Below are positions 17,032-26,869 of a stretch of DNA of 64,000 bases, piece after piece. The translations under genes were made by a program, and so were the position numbers. How positions within the stretch are numbered: position 1 is the first letter of the stretch; each line of letters opens with the position of its first letter. The stretch is from NCBI RefSeq assembly GCF_001886735.1, contig NZ_CP018076.1, positions 2,728,001-2,792,000 of the forward strand, read 5' to 3'. The notes beneath the pieces were generated by a model. The model was given only the letters and a program-made list of their open reading frames with translations. It was not told the DNA's origin and ran no database searches. This stretch comes from Sulfitobacter alexandrii (GTDB lineage: Bacteria > Pseudomonadota > Alphaproteobacteria > Rhodobacterales > Rhodobacteraceae).

Positions 17032-17730
17032 ATGAAACTCATCGTCGGCCTCGGCAACCCCGGCGCCAAGTACGCCCGGAACCGCCACAACATCGGCTTC
17101 ATGGCACTCGACCGCATCGCGGCCGAACACGGCTTTCCGGCATGGAAGGGCAAGCATCAGGGCGCCGTGAGCGAGGGGCGTTTCGGCAGCCTGCGCGCGG
17201 TGCTGCTCAAGCCCGAAACCTTCATGAACAACTCGGGCCAGTCGGTTCAGGCAGCGGCCAAGTTCTACAAGATCGAGCCGCAGGATGTCATTGTTCTGCA
17301 TGATGAAATCGACCTCGCGCCCGGCAAGGTCAAGTGCAAGACCGGCGGCGGCCACGCGGGCCACAACGGCCTGCGGTCGCTGCACCAGCACATCGGACCG
17401 GACTATCATCGCGTTCGGCTGGGCGTCGGCCATCCGGGTCACAAGGACGCCGTGCCGGGCTACGTGCTGCGCGATTTCCCCAAGGCCGACGAGGCATGGC
17501 TGGACGACGTGTTGCGCGGGATCGGCGAGGGCGCCCCGGACCTTGCCGCCTGGGATACGGCCAAGTTTCTCAACACCGTCGCGATGCGGGTCAACCCGCC
17601 GCGGTCCGGCACGGGAACGAAGGGGCCGCAGCCCGCGAAGCCCGCGCAAGAAACAGGGCCCGAACCAACAACGCCCGAACCGGATCCCGACAAGTCGCCC
17701 CTGCAGAAACTGATGGAACGCTTTCGGTGA
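17032..17730 (+). CDS. pth: Peptidyl-tRNA hydrolase
   Basis: A 232-residue enzyme that recycles tRNA from peptidyl-tRNA released by stalled ribosomes. It carries GLGNPGAKYARNRHNIGF with Asn9 and catalytic His19, KPETFMNNSG, VLHDEIDLAPGKVKCKTGGGHAGHNGLRS and FPKADEAW. After the family's usual end (about residue 188) comes a Pro/Glu-rich tail of about 40 residues common in rhodobacters. The start at 17032 follows AGGAGACGC. The stop overlaps the GTG of the next gene (GTGA), so both are translated together. Confidence 0.97.
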   Translation: MKLIVGLGNPGAKYARNRHNIGFMALDRIAAEHGFPAWKGKHQGAVSEGRFGSLRAVLLKPETFMNNSGQSVQAAAKFYKIEPQDVIVLHDEIDLAPGKVKCKTGGGHAGHNGLRSLHQHIGPDYHRVRLGVGHPGHKDAVPGYVLRDFPKADEAWLDDVLRGIGEGAPDLAAWDTAKFLNTVAMRVNPPRSGTGTKGPQPAKPAQETGPEPTTPEPDPDKSPLQKLMERFR

Positions 17731-18764
17731 ACCTGCGGGAAGCCTTCGAGTATCAGGCCGATACCTGCACCCGCCTCGGCTCTCCCTTCATGGGAAAACT
17801 GCTGACCATCCTCTCGGCAAACTGGCCCACCGACAGCGCATTGGGCCGCAAGTTCGCGGCCTTCGAGGGCGACATCGGCCCCGCGGGCCATTCCCTGCCC
17901 CTGCGCCTCGCGGGCGGTCTGCACGCGCTGGTGCTGAACCGTGCCTCCCCCGAACTGGCCGCGCTCTACCCGCCCCATGACGCCAGCGAGAGCGCCCTGC
18001 GCGATGCCGTGGTGGCGGCCCTGTCAAGGCACGAAGCCTTCCTTCTCGACTGGACCGACAGCGCGCCGCAAACCAACGAGGTCCGCCGTTCCGCCGCCCT
18101 GATCGCGGGCGCGCACGTGGCCGTTCAGCAGTTCGATCTGCCGATCCACCTCAGCGAGCTCGGCGCAAGCGGCGGTCTGAACCTGATGTGGGATCACTTC
18201 GCGCTGGAGATCGAAGGAACACGCTTCGGCGCGCAGACCCCGGTTCTCACCCTGACCCCGGAATGGGCGGGGCCGCTGCCGCCTTCCGCCCGGCCCCGCG
18301 TGGCCTCCCGCGCGGGCGTCGACCTGAACCCCCTCGATCCCGCGCAGGGCGAAGACCTCCTGCGGCTGACGGCCTATCTCTGGCCCGATCAGCCGCAGCG
18401 GCAGGTGCTGACCCGCGCCGCCGCCTCGGTGGCCACCGTGCCGGTCGTCCGCGGAGACGCCATAGACTGGCTCTCGCGCCGCCTGCCAAGCGCGCCCGAA
18501 AGACACCTCCACCTGATCCAGAATACCGTCGCGTGGCAGTATTTCCCCAAGTCCGCCCGCGACCGGGGCCGCGCCATGATCGAGGCCGCGGGCGCGCGCG
18601 CCACCGCGCACCGCCCGCTGGCGTGGCTGTCGATGGAAAGCGACGGTGACACAACGGGCAAGGCCGGGGCGGCCCTCGTTCTGCGGTTCTGGCCCGGCGA
18701 CGTCACGCTCGACCTCGGACGCGCCGATTTTCATGGCCGCTGGATCAACTGGACCCACGGCTGA
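17727..18764 (+). CDS. DUF2332 family protein
   Basis: A 345-residue soluble protein of the DUF2332 family, recognisable by the opening FEYQADTCTRLGSPFMGKLLTIL, AALYPPH, TNEVRRSAALIAG near residue 105, LSELGASGGLNLMWD near 135 and the end FHGRWINWTHG. The LSELGASGGLNL segment looks like a degenerate Rossmann methyltransferase loop, but activity is not established. It starts with GTG overlapping the pth stop, so translation is coupled. Its presence directly behind pth suggests co-expression only; I infer no shared function. Confidence 0.87.
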   Translation: MNLREAFEYQADTCTRLGSPFMGKLLTILSANWPTDSALGRKFAAFEGDIGPAGHSLPLRLAGGLHALVLNRASPELAALYPPHDASESALRDAVVAALSRHEAFLLDWTDSAPQTNEVRRSAALIAGAHVAVQQFDLPIHLSELGASGGLNLMWDHFALEIEGTRFGAQTPVLTLTPEWAGPLPPSARPRVASRAGVDLNPLDPAQGEDLLRLTAYLWPDQPQRQVLTRAAASVATVPVVRGDAIDWLSRRLPSAPERHLHLIQNTVAWQYFPKSARDRGRAMIEAAGARATAHRPLAWLSMESDGDTTGKAGAALVLRFWPGDVTLDLGRADFHGRWINWTHG

Positions 18765-18821
18765 CACTGGTGCCGCGCGCCCCGCTGTGATTGGATGCCC
18801 CCGATAGGCAAGGAAACGGAC

Positions 18822-19976
18822 ATGCGCAGCTTTCTGAAATGGACCTTCCGCGCCCTGCTGTTGCTCATCGTGATCGCGGTGGCCGCGGGCCTGTGGAAAC
18901 GCGAGGAGATCACCCGGCTCATGGCCGTGAACTCGCTGTTCTCCGAGGAAAAGATCGTCGACAACTTCAGCCACATGGACCGTGCGTTCCTGACTACGGA
19001 GGTGCCGCGCGGCAACGGGCCGACCAGTCCGCTGCCCTACGGCCCGGATGCCGCCCTTCCTCCCGGCACCGATGACTGGGTGGAGGAACGCAGCCTGACG
19101 TCGTTGCTGGTGCTCAAGGACGGCGAGATCGTGCACGAAAGCTATTACCAGGGCACCTCTGCCGAGGACCGGCGGATCAGCTGGTCGGTGGCCAAGAGCT
19201 TCCTCTCGGCGCTCGTGGGCGTTCTGCTCGACGACGGCACCATCGAATCGATCGACGACCCGGTCACCAAGTACGCGTCCTTGCTGCAGGGCGGGGCCTA
19301 CGACGGCGCCAGCCTGCGGCAGGTTCTCAACATGGCGAGCGGTGTGACCTTCGACGAGGATTACCTGGACTTCAATTCCGACATCAACCGCATGGGCCGG
19401 GTGCTGGCACTGGGCGGCCGGATGGACGACTTCGCCGCCCACCTGACAGAAACCTTCGCCGAACCGGGAGAGACATGGAAATACGTCTCCATCGACACGC
19501 ATGTGATCGGCATGGTCGTGCGCGGGGCCGCGGGCAAGCCGGTGGCCGACCTGCTGAGCGAACACATCATCCAGCCGCTCGGGCTGGAATACGCCCCCTA
19601 TTATGTCACCGACGGGGTGGGCACCGCCTTCGTGCTCGGCGGTCTGAACCTGACCACGCGGGACTACGCCCGCTTCGGCCAGATGTACGCCCAGCGCGGC
19701 GCGTGGCAGGGTCGGCAGATCGTCCCGGCCGACTGGGTCGACGCCTCGACCGAGCCGAGCGCGCCGGGCGGCGCCGGCTACGGCTACCAGTGGTGGATCC
19801 CCGACGGGTCCGCGCCGGGCGAATACATGGCGCGCGGCATCTACGGGCAGTACATCTACATCGACACCGCGCGGCAGGTCGTCATCGTCACCACCGCCGC
19901 CGACCGCCAGTTCCGCGCCCCCGGCGCGAACGACCAGAACGTGGACATGTTCCGCGCCATCGCCCGAAACCTGTGA
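18822..19976 (+). CDS. Beta-lactamase-fold serine hydrolase, membrane anchored
   Basis: A 384-residue protein with an N-terminal membrane helix (residues 10-25, LLLLIVIAVAAGLW) and a periplasmic class C/esterase-type domain. The nucleophile motif is SxxK in ISWSVAKSFLSALVG (about residue 124). The Tyr-x-x motif is KYVSIDTHVIGMV near 220, and GYGYQWWIPDG near 310 is typical of these hydrolases. AAGGA seven bases before 18822 favours this start over 18795. Members include esterases, D-amino-acid peptidases and 6-aminohexanoate hydrolases; the substrate is open. It is followed by DUF2237 after 7 bp. Confidence 0.85.
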   Translation: MRSFLKWTFRALLLLIVIAVAAGLWKREEITRLMAVNSLFSEEKIVDNFSHMDRAFLTTEVPRGNGPTSPLPYGPDAALPPGTDDWVEERSLTSLLVLKDGEIVHESYYQGTSAEDRRISWSVAKSFLSALVGVLLDDGTIESIDDPVTKYASLLQGGAYDGASLRQVLNMASGVTFDEDYLDFNSDINRMGRVLALGGRMDDFAAHLTETFAEPGETWKYVSIDTHVIGMVVRGAAGKPVADLLSEHIIQPLGLEYAPYYVTDGVGTAFVLGGLNLTTRDYARFGQMYAQRGAWQGRQIVPADWVDASTEPSAPGGAGYGYQWWIPDGSAPGEYMARGIYGQYIYIDTARQVVIVTTAADRQFRAPGANDQNVDMFRAIARNL

Positions 19977-19983
19977 GGACCGC

Positions 19984-20361
19984 ATGGAACCCGAAGACAG
20001 CATCAACGTGACCGGCGGGCCGCTGGCGGTCTGCGGCACCGACCCCGTCACCGGGTTCTTCCGCGACGGTCACTGCAACACCTGCGCCGCCGATCAGGGC
20101 AGCCACACGGTCTGCGCTGTCATGACCGCCGAATTCCTTGCCTATTCCAAGTACGTCGGCAACGATCTGAGCACGCCGCGGCCCGAGTACGGCTTTGCCG
20201 GTCTGAAACCGGGCGACCCGTGGTGCCTCTGCGCCAGCCGCTTCCTGCAGGCCGCCGACGAGGGCTGCGCGCCACGGGTGCACCTGGCCGCGACCCACCG
20301 GCGCGCACTGGACATCGTGCCGCTCGACGTGCTGCAGGCGCATGCCGCCGGCGGCGACTGA
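19984..20361 (+). CDS. DUF2237 family protein
   Basis: A 125-residue protein of the widespread DUF2237 (COG3651) family. It has NVTGGPLAVCGTDPVTGFFRDGHCNTCAADQGSHTVCAVMTAEFLAYSKYVGNDLSTP, then PGDPWCLCASRFLQAADEGCAPRVHLAATH. Six conserved Cys, several paired, suggest metal or disulfide use, but no function is established. It starts eight bases after the hydrolase stop. Confidence 0.88.
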   Translation: MEPEDSINVTGGPLAVCGTDPVTGFFRDGHCNTCAADQGSHTVCAVMTAEFLAYSKYVGNDLSTPRPEYGFAGLKPGDPWCLCASRFLQAADEGCAPRVHLAATHRRALDIVPLDVLQAHAAGGD

Positions 20362-20403
20362 CCACCGCCCCATCCGTCTCCCTCTCCGCTGAAAGGACAT
20401 GCC

Positions 20404-20991
20404 ATGAAGCCCTGCCTCGGCCCCGCCCTCGCCCTGCTGCTGACAGCCACCGCCGCCCCCGCGCAAGTCGACCTGCGTGCCGCGGACGCCGCCCGGCTCG
20501 ACGGGTTCGAAAGCGCCGCGGGCCGCGCGCTGCTGCAGGCGCTGGCCGGCGGCGCCGAGGGGGACGTGGCCGCGCTGGTTACGGCGCTCTCGGGCACGCC
20601 GCAGGTGGCCTTCGACGAAACGCTGGCGGGCGACTGGTCCTGCCGGACGATGAAACTGGGCGGCATCAGCGCGCTGGTGGTCTACACCGATTTCAGGTGC
20701 CGCTTCACCCTGCGCCCGGATGGCACCTTCGCCTTCGAGAAGCTCACGGGATCGCAACTGACACACGGCACGATCAGCTTCCGCGAGGGGCGCGCGGTCT
20801 ACGTGGGGGTCGGCTACGTGGCCGACGAAACTCCCGCCGATTATGCCGACCTTCCCGCCGATTTCGTCTCGGACGGTCGCGTCCAGACCGACGTGGCCGT
20901 GTTCGAGCGGGTCAGCCCGCGGCGCGCACGGCTGATGTTCCCCGCCCCGGCGGTGGAAAGCGACTTCGACATCCTCGAACTGACGCGCTGA
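20404..20991 (+). CDS. Secreted DUF4893-like protein
   Basis: A 195-residue protein with a signal peptide (residues 1-20, cleavage after APAQ/TAAPA). The body contains FDETLAGDWSCRTMKLGGISALVVYTDFRCRFTLRPDGTFAFEKLTGSQLTHGTI, the pattern of DUF4893 periplasmic proteins, in which two Cys (in WSCR and FRCR) probably form a disulfide. Function unknown. It is followed by a repeat hairpin and the convergent trpB. Confidence 0.75.
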   Translation: MKPCLGPALALLLTATAAPAQVDLRAADAARLDGFESAAGRALLQALAGGAEGDVAALVTALSGTPQVAFDETLAGDWSCRTMKLGGISALVVYTDFRCRFTLRPDGTFAFEKLTGSQLTHGTISFREGRAVYVGVGYVADETPADYADLPADFVSDGRVQTDVAVFERVSPRRARLMFPAPAVESDFDILELTR

Positions 20992-21044
20992 TCTTCTTTA
21001 TGCCCCAAATACCTCCGGGGGTCCGGGGGCAGAGCCCCCGGGAC
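20992..21044. repeat. Rhodobacteraceae-type intergenic repeat with GC hairpin
   Basis: After the stop codon comes TCTTCTTTATGCCCCAAATA, then CCTCCGGGGG and a stem GGGGGC-AGA-GCCCCC (21025-21039) with further pairing outside. I know near-identical 'AAATACCTCCGGGGGTCCGGGGGCAGAGCCCCC' modules between many genes in rhodobacters. It sits between convergent genes, so bidirectional termination is likely. Confidence 0.65.
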
Positions 21045-21051
21045 GTCCGTG

Positions 21052-22284
21052 TCAGGCGAAATCGCCCATCTCGAACCCCAGCGCCTTGGCGACGGTAAAG
21101 ATGTCCTTGTCGCCGCGGCCGCACATGTTCATGCAGATGATGTGATCCTTCGGCAGTTCCGGGGCGATCTTCATCACGTGGGCCAGCGCATGGCTCGGCT
21201 CCAGCGCCGGGATGATTCCCTCCAGCGCACAGCACTTCTGGAAGGCGGCCAGCGCCTCCTTGTCCGTGATGGACACATATTCCGCCCGCCCGATGTCATG
21301 CAGCCAGGCATGTTCCGGCCCGATACCCGGATAGTCGAGACCCGCCGAGATGCTGAACCCTTCGAGGATCTGCCCGTCCTCGTCCTGCAGCAGGTAGGTG
21401 CGGTTGCCGTGCAGCACGCCCGGCCGCCCCCCGGTGAGCGAGGCGCAATGCTCCATCTTCTCGTTCACGCCCTTGCCGCCGGCCTCGACCCCGATGATCC
21501 GGACCTCCTTGTCGTCGAGGAAGGGATAGAACAGCCCCATGGCGTTGGAGCCGCCGCCGATGGCGGCGATCACCGTGTCGGGGAAACGCCCCTCGGCCTC
21601 GGTCATCTGCTCGCGCACCTCCTTGCCGATGATCGACTGGAAGTCGCGGACCATCGCCGGATAGGGGTGCGGGCCCGCCACGGTGCCGATGCAGTAGAAG
21701 GTATCGCGCACGTTCGTCACCCAGTCGCGCAGCGCGTCGTTCATGGCGTCCTTCAGGGTGCCCCGCCCCGAGGTCACGGGAATGACCTCGGCGCCCAGCA
21801 GCTTCATGCGGAACACGTTGGGGGCCTGCCGCTCCACGTCGTGCGCCCCCATGTAGACCACGCATTTCAACCCGAACTTGGCGCAGACCGTGGCGGTCGC
21901 GACCCCGTGCTGCCCCGCCCCGGTCTCGGCGATGATGCGCTTCTTGCCCATGCGCCGGGCAAGGATGATCTGGCCCAGGACGTTGTTGATCTTGTGCGCG
22001 CCGGTGTGGTTCAGCTCGTCACGCTTCATGTACACCTTGGCCCCGCCAAGGTCTTCGGTCAGCCGTTCGGCAAAGTAGAGCGGGCTGGGCCGGCCGACGT
22101 AATGCTTCCACAGGAAATCCATCTCGTCCCAGAAGCTCTGGTCGGTCTTCGCGATCTCGTACTGTTCTTCCAGTTCGAGGATCAGCGGCATCAGCGTCTC
22201 GGACACGAAACGCCCGCCGAATTCGCCGAACCGCCCCTTCTCATCGGGACCGGTCATGAAGCTGTTGAATAGATCGTTGGCCAT
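21052..22284 (-). CDS. trpB: Tryptophan synthase beta chain
   Basis: A 410-residue PLP enzyme condensing indole and serine to tryptophan. The PLP lysine lies in [12 protein letters not shown] (about residue 91), the monovalent cation and tunnel region in [23 protein letters not shown], the phosphate loop in [10 protein letters not shown] and the C-terminal CGRGDKD. Length matches TrpB1. No other trp gene is adjacent; trpA lies about 11 kb upstream on the opposite strand, so the subunits of one complex are made from separate transcripts. Confidence 0.97.
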   Translation of the reverse strand: MANDLFNSFMTGPDEKGRFGEFGGRFVSETLMPLILELEEQYEIAKTDQSFWDEMDFLWKHYVGRPSPLYFAERLTEDLGGAKVYMKRDELNHTGAHKINNVLGQIILARRMGKKRIIAETGAGQHGVATATVCAKFGLKCVVYMGAHDVERQAPNVFRMKLLGAEVIPVTSGRGTLKDAMNDALRDWVTNVRDTFYCIGTVAGPHPYPAMVRDFQSIIGKEVREQMTEAEGRFPDTVIAAIGGGSNAMGLFYPFLDDKEVRIIGVEAGGKGVNEKMEHCASLTGGRPGVLHGNRTYLLQDEDGQILEGFSISAGLDYPGIGPEHAWLHDIGRAEYVSITDKEALAAFQKCCALEGIIPALEPSHALAHVMKIAPELPKDHIICMNMCGRGDKDIFTVAKALGFEMGDFA

Positions 22285-22388
22285 GGGATGCTCCTGCGAC
22301 TGCGCCGTGCAGATGTAACGCAGCAGCGCGGCGGGCGGAACCCCAAGACTGCGCCGCGCGGTCGACAGGACGATGCGCGCGGCCCGCG

Positions 22389-24320
22389 CTATTCGAGGAT
22401 CTTCAGCAGGCGCTGTTTCAGCCGGTCCTCCACCTTGTCCTTCACCGCCTCCTCGATCGACCTGCCGTCCTGCGGATCGAGGTCCAGTTCCTCGGCCAGT
22501 TTCTGCTTTACCCGGTCCTCGATCTGCGCCTTCTCGGCGGCAAAGTTCAGGTCCACCGCCGCCTTGAGGTCGGGCCGGATCGACGGGTCGGCCCAGGGGC
22601 CGCTGATGCGGACCGGCACCGCCAGCCCCCGGTCCCCGTTGACCCGCAGCGCCTTGGGGGTCACGGTATAGTCCAGTGTCTGCGCGCCGAGGTTCACCTG
22701 CCCCGCGCCGGTCGCGTTGAAATTGGGCAGCAGCAGCAACAGGTCGTCGTTGCGCAGCACCCCCGCGTCCATGGTGAATTTCGCCCCGAGGGAATCGAAG
22801 ATCGTCGTGCCCCCCTTCACGTCGAAGGATCCCAGCAGCGCATCCAGATCGATCCCCTCGATCGTGCCGCGCCCCACCTTGACCGCGCCCTTGCCCGACA
22901 GCGACCGCATGATCGCGTCCACGCTCTGCCCGACGCCGAGGAACGACACCTCCGCATCTCCCTGGCCGCTGAAGCGGGTGAGGTCCGCAAGGTCGGTCAG
23001 CAGCGGGTTCATCTGCACCCCCTGCGCCTGCACGGCCCCGCCCACCGACAGGCCGGAGCGGTTGTTCATCACGAACTGCCCGGTCAGCCGCCCGCCGTAG
23101 CCCGCGACCTCGCGCATCTCGAAGACCATCCTCGACCGGTCGTTGCTGAGCAGCGTGCGCGAGGCCCCCAGTTTCAGCGCGCCGAGGTCGATGCTGTCGG
23201 CGCTCAGGGCGATCTCCCCGTTGAAGGCGGCAAGGCCCGACGCGTCGATCGGCGCCGTCGACCAGCCGCCGCCACCGGCACCAGCCGTCGCGTCGGCCCC
23301 TTCCGCCGCGCCGCCGCCGGTCACCCCCGTCAGGTCCAGCGCCCCGGCGTTCAGCTGTGCGTTGACCTGCGGCGTGCCGTTCAGGCCGATGTCCGCCGCG
23401 CCGCGCAGCGTGTTGCCACCGAGGTCCGCCACCAGCTCGCGCAGCGACAGCCGGCGCTCCGGCGTCAGGGTGAGGTCCGTCGTCACGGCCAGCCGCTGCC
23501 CCAGCCCGCGCGGCAGGGCGACACCCGGCTGGCCCAACGCCGCAAGGAACGCGGCCGTGTCCGATGTATCGAACGCGACCCGTCCTGCCACGGCGCCGTT
23601 CAGCGCCGCCCGTCCGTCCAGCGTGACCTCGCCGGAGGGGGCCGTGACGGTGGCCTCGACCGGCTGCACCTCTCCGGCCAGAAACTGCGAGAACGCCCCG
23701 ATCCGCGCGGCGACGGTCACCGGCGCGCCCGCAGGCCGCAACACCGCACGCAGATCGGCAGGGCCGCTGCCCTCGGGCCAGTCCAGCGACAGATCGACAC
23801 CGCTATAGGTCAACAGGTCCGCCCCCTCGGCGTCGTAGATCAGCGTCGCGTCGGTGATGTTCAGCTTTTCGATCGCCACGGGCCGCGCCGTGCGTTCCGG
23901 CGCGGTCCCGGTCTCTATCTGCGCCGCGCCCGTGGCATCGGTGAACTGCCAGCTCGCCCGCCCGTCCCGGCGGCTTTCCAACCGGATCGTGGGGCTTTCC
24001 GCCGCGATGTTGGTGATCCTGATCTCCCCCCGCAGCAGCGCCATCGCATCCACGCCGATGGCGGCGTTGGAGGTGGACAGCATCGCCCCTTCCTTGGCCC
24101 AGTCGGCGTTCCCGACCTCGAGCCTGTCCGCGCTCACGCCCAGCACCGGCCAGAACGTCATGGAGACATCGCCGGTGATCGTCACGTCCCGCCCCGTGAC
24201 CTTGCGCAACTGGTCCGCCGCGATGCCGGCGATCCGTTCCGCCGGCAGCATCAGCAACCCGACCACCACCAGAACCACGATCAGCATCAATGCGCCGATG
24301 ATCCGAATGACCCACTTCAT
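22389..24320 (-). CDS. AsmA family protein
   Basis: A 643-residue inner-membrane-anchored protein. [25 protein letters not shown] is a single N-terminal membrane helix. The AsmA opening follows ([34 protein letters not shown]), then a long beta-rich periplasmic stretch and a C-terminal AsmA_2 region ([64 protein letters not shown]). AsmA-like proteins belong to the repeating beta-groove family linked to phospholipid transport to the outer membrane. The start at 24320 is the first with a helix; longer frames enter the divergent rimO promoter. Confidence 0.88.
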   Translation of the reverse strand: MKWVIRIIGALMLIVVLVVVGLLMLPAERIAGIAADQLRKVTGRDVTITGDVSMTFWPVLGVSADRLEVGNADWAKEGAMLSTSNAAIGVDAMALLRGEIRITNIAAESPTIRLESRRDGRASWQFTDATGAAQIETGTAPERTARPVAIEKLNITDATLIYDAEGADLLTYSGVDLSLDWPEGSGPADLRAVLRPAGAPVTVAARIGAFSQFLAGEVQPVEATVTAPSGEVTLDGRAALNGAVAGRVAFDTSDTAAFLAALGQPGVALPRGLGQRLAVTTDLTLTPERRLSLRELVADLGGNTLRGAADIGLNGTPQVNAQLNAGALDLTGVTGGGAAEGADATAGAGGGGWSTAPIDASGLAAFNGEIALSADSIDLGALKLGASRTLLSNDRSRMVFEMREVAGYGGRLTGQFVMNNRSGLSVGGAVQAQGVQMNPLLTDLADLTRFSGQGDAEVSFLGVGQSVDAIMRSLSGKGAVKVGRGTIEGIDLDALLGSFDVKGGTTIFDSLGAKFTMDAGVLRNDDLLLLLPNFNATGAGQVNLGAQTLDYTVTPKALRVNGDRGLAVPVRISGPWADPSIRPDLKAAVDLNFAAEKAQIEDRVKQKLAEELDLDPQDGRSIEEAVKDKVEDRLKQRLLKILE

Positions 24321-24381
24321 GCCCGCTCTCCTCGACCGACGAGGCTTTCCCAGCCCCCTTGCATCCTCTATAGCGCAGAAC

Positions 24382-25758
24382 ATGAGCACAAACCCACCAG
24401 ATCTTCGCCCCGATCTCGCGCCCCGCGCGCGGCTGGGCGACACCGGCCGCCCCGGCCAGCCGTCCATAGGCATGGTCAGCCTCGGCTGCCCCAAGGCGCT
24501 GGTGGATTCCGAACGGATTCTCACCCGGCTCCGGGCCGAGGGATACGGCGTCTCGCCTGACTACGCCGGGGCCGACGCGGTGATCGTGAACACATGCGGC
24601 TTTCTCGATTCGGCCAAGGCCGAGAGCCTCGAAGCCATCGGCGAGGCGCTGGCCGAGAACGGTCGCGTGATCGTGACCGGCTGTCTCGGGGCCGAGCCCG
24701 ACTACATCCGCGAACACCACCCCCGCATTCTCGCCGTGACCGGGCCGCACCAGTACGAACAGGTGCTCGACGCGGTGCACGCCGCGGTGCCGCCCGCGCC
24801 CGATCCCTTCATCGATCTGCTGCCCGCGCAGCAGGTCTCGCTGACGCCACGCCATTACAGCTACCTCAAGATTTCCGAGGGCTGCAATCACAAGTGCAAG
24901 TTCTGCATCATCCCCGACATGCGGGGACGGCTGCAGTCCCGCCCCGCCCATGCCGTGATCCGCGAGGCGGAAAAGCTGGTGGAGAACGGCGTGAAGGAGC
25001 TTCTGGTCATCAGCCAGGACACCTCCGCCTACGGCGTCGACATCAGGCACGCCGAAGACCGCGGCCACCGCGCCCATATCACCGACCTCGCCCGCGATCT
25101 GGGCAGTCTCGGCGCTTGGGTACGGCTGCACTACGTCTATCCCTACCCCCACGTGCGCAACCTCATCCCCCTGATGGCGGAAGGCCTGGTGCTGCCCTAC
25201 CTCGACATCCCGTTCCAGCACGCCCACCCCGATGTGCTCAAACGCATGGCGCGGCCCGCGGCGGCGGCGAAAACGCTCGACGAGATCGCCGCGTGGCGCG
25301 CGCAGTGCCCGGACATCACGCTGCGCTCCACCTTCATCGTCGGCTACCCCGGCGAGACCGAGGCCGAGTTCCAGACCCTGCTGGACTGGCTGGACGAGGC
25401 GCAGCTCGACCGCGTCGGCTGCTTCCAGTACGAAAACGTCGCGGGCGCACGGTCCAACGACCTGCCGGATCACGTCCCGGCAGAGGTCAAGCAGGACCGC
25501 TGGGACCGCTTCATGGAAAAGGCGCAGGCCATTTCCGAAGCCAAGCTCGCCGCCAAGGTGGGCCGGCGGATGGACGTCATCATCGACGAGATCGACGAAG
25601 ACGCCGCCACCTGCCGCACCAAGGCCGACGCCCCCGAGATCGACGGCAACCTCTTCATCGACGAGGATTTCTCCGATCTGACCGTCGGCGACATCGTCAC
25701 GGTCGAAGTCGAGGAAGCGGGCGAATACGATCTCTGGGGTCGGGTCGTCCCTGCCTGA
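24382..25758 (+). CDS. rimO: Ribosomal protein S12 methylthiotransferase
   Basis: A 458-residue radical-SAM enzyme that methylthiolates an aspartate of ribosomal protein S12. The N-terminal domain binds one [4Fe-4S] cluster through C36, C72 and C101. The radical SAM domain has C168-x3-C172-x2-C175 (GCNHKCKFC), and the TRAM domain ends [22 protein letters not shown]. It starts 61 bp from the divergent AsmA gene. The family signature [16 protein letters not shown] is present. RimO rather than MiaB is supported by [12 protein letters not shown]. Confidence 0.96.
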   Translation: MSTNPPDLRPDLAPRARLGDTGRPGQPSIGMVSLGCPKALVDSERILTRLRAEGYGVSPDYAGADAVIVNTCGFLDSAKAESLEAIGEALAENGRVIVTGCLGAEPDYIREHHPRILAVTGPHQYEQVLDAVHAAVPPAPDPFIDLLPAQQVSLTPRHYSYLKISEGCNHKCKFCIIPDMRGRLQSRPAHAVIREAEKLVENGVKELLVISQDTSAYGVDIRHAEDRGHRAHITDLARDLGSLGAWVRLHYVYPYPHVRNLIPLMAEGLVLPYLDIPFQHAHPDVLKRMARPAAAAKTLDEIAAWRAQCPDITLRSTFIVGYPGETEAEFQTLLDWLDEAQLDRVGCFQYENVAGARSNDLPDHVPAEVKQDRWDRFMEKAQAISEAKLAAKVGRRMDVIIDEIDEDAATCRTKADAPEIDGNLFIDEDFSDLTVGDIVTVEVEEAGEYDLWGRVVPA

Positions 25759-25974
25759 TCCGCCCGGTTTTCCGCGCCGGAAAATTCACCCCGGTCGCCA
25801 CGCCGGCCTCGCCTGACATTCCTTCCCGGCCATGCCGCCGCCCCGCCGCGTCCCGGCGTCGGGCGTGACAATGCTGCGCGCACCGACCCGCCGCCGCGCA
25901 TTGCACATCTAGTTGAAATGCCGAGCCTGCACCCTACATCTTGAGCATGGAGACGAGGCGTTGTGAACCAATGC

Positions 25975-26003
25975 TTGAAAATGTTCTCTTTATGTTCTAT
26001 ATG
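25975..26003 (+). promoter_or_regulatory. Sigma-70 promoter with embedded SOS (LexA) box
   Basis: -35 TTGAAA (25975-25980), a 17-bp spacer and -10 TATATG (25998-26003). The spacer holds GTTC-TCTTTAT-GTTC (25983-25997), an exact match to the alphaproteobacterial LexA operator GTTC-N7-GTTC. The upstream part of the 274-bp gap (25759-25974) shows nothing else. Confidence 0.75.
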
Positions 26004-26032
26004 TGAAGCCAAGCAGCCGCGAGGTACTTCAG

Positions 26033-26389
26033 ATGACACCGGACCATGCCACGCCAGACCTTTTCGACCGTCGGGATGCGCAGCCCGACCTGCCGCTCGG
26101 CCCGCCCCTAGCCGCGACGGAAAAGCAGATGAGCTACGCGCGCATTCTCGCGTCCAAGACGGGCGACCCCCTGCCCAAGGGGATCGAACGCGACCGCGCG
26201 GCCCTCTCCGCCTGGATCGACGCCCACAGGGCCGCGCCGCCCGCGGGCAGGTTCGCCAACTACCCATCCTCCCGGCAGGTCGCCTTTGCCGAACGCATCG
26301 CCCGGCTGAAGCGGGGCAACGTCCCGCCGGAATGTTTTCAGGACAAGACGCTGATGTCGCGCTGGATCGACAGCAACAAGCCCCGCTAG
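26033..26389 (+). CDS. SOS-box-controlled small protein with two repeat modules
   Basis: A 118-residue protein I cannot name. It contains two copies of a roughly 40-residue module: residues 34-75 (ATEKQMSYARILASKTG, then LSAWIDAH) and residues 80-116 (SSRQVAFAERIARLKRG, then MSRWIDS). The module resembles small helical segments (DUF3072-like) also found as tails of some topoisomerases. GAGGTA seven bases before the ATG at 26033 sets the start; a GTG at 26003 would lie inside the promoter. With a LexA operator in its promoter, a DNA-damage role is inferred. Confidence 0.75.
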   Translation: MTPDHATPDLFDRRDAQPDLPLGPPLAATEKQMSYARILASKTGDPLPKGIERDRAALSAWIDAHRAAPPAGRFANYPSSRQVAFAERIARLKRGNVPPECFQDKTLMSRWIDSNKPR

Positions 26390-26426
26390 GCCTGTACGGG
26401 TCGCCCCGCCGCCCTACTTTCGCGGT

Positions 26427-26801
26427 ATGAACGACGACACCAAGGTTCTTTACAACGCATCCTGCCCCGTGTGCAGCCGGGAAGTAAACCACTACGCGCG
26501 GCTGAGCGACCGTCAGGCGCTGCCCATCACCTACGACGACCTGTCGGACAGCGACCGGCTGGCGGACTGGGGCATCAGCGCGGACGACGCCGCGAAACGC
26601 CTGCACGTGCGAAAGGACGGGCAGACCTACGCGGGCCTGCCGGCCTTCATCGTGCTCTGGCGCGAGATCCCCCAGACCCGGTGGCTTGCGCGGGTATTCT
26701 CGCTGCCCGGCCTGCACGGCACGGCGTCATGGCTCTATGACCGGGTTCTCGCGCCCCTGCTCTACCGGCTGCACCTGCGGCGGCAGTCCCGCGGCGGGTA
26801 A
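26427..26801 (+). CDS. DCC-family (DUF393) thiol-disulfide oxidoreductase-like protein
   Basis: A 124-residue protein with the thioredoxin-like CxxC motif in VLYNASCPVCSREVNHY (Cys13, Cys16) and the later LPAFIVLWREIP and WLYDRVLAPLLYRL segments of the DCC family. A redox activity is predicted from the CPVC motif but has not been shown for most members. It lies 37 bp behind the SOS-boxed gene and may be read through from it. Confidence 0.87.
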   Translation: MNDDTKVLYNASCPVCSREVNHYARLSDRQALPITYDDLSDSDRLADWGISADDAAKRLHVRKDGQTYAGLPAFIVLWREIPQTRWLARVFSLPGLHGTASWLYDRVLAPLLYRLHLRRQSRGG

Positions 26802-26869
26802 CGACACCGTCAGTCAGGCTGACGAAGGGTCATCATGGAAACTTCATGCAGGCGTGTTAGCCTCGTTTC

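Noticed and set aside
18024..20051. Long minus-strand open frame opposite DUF2332 and the serine hydrolase
   Set aside because: High-GC antisense frame without recognisable domains, while both plus-strand genes show clear family motifs.
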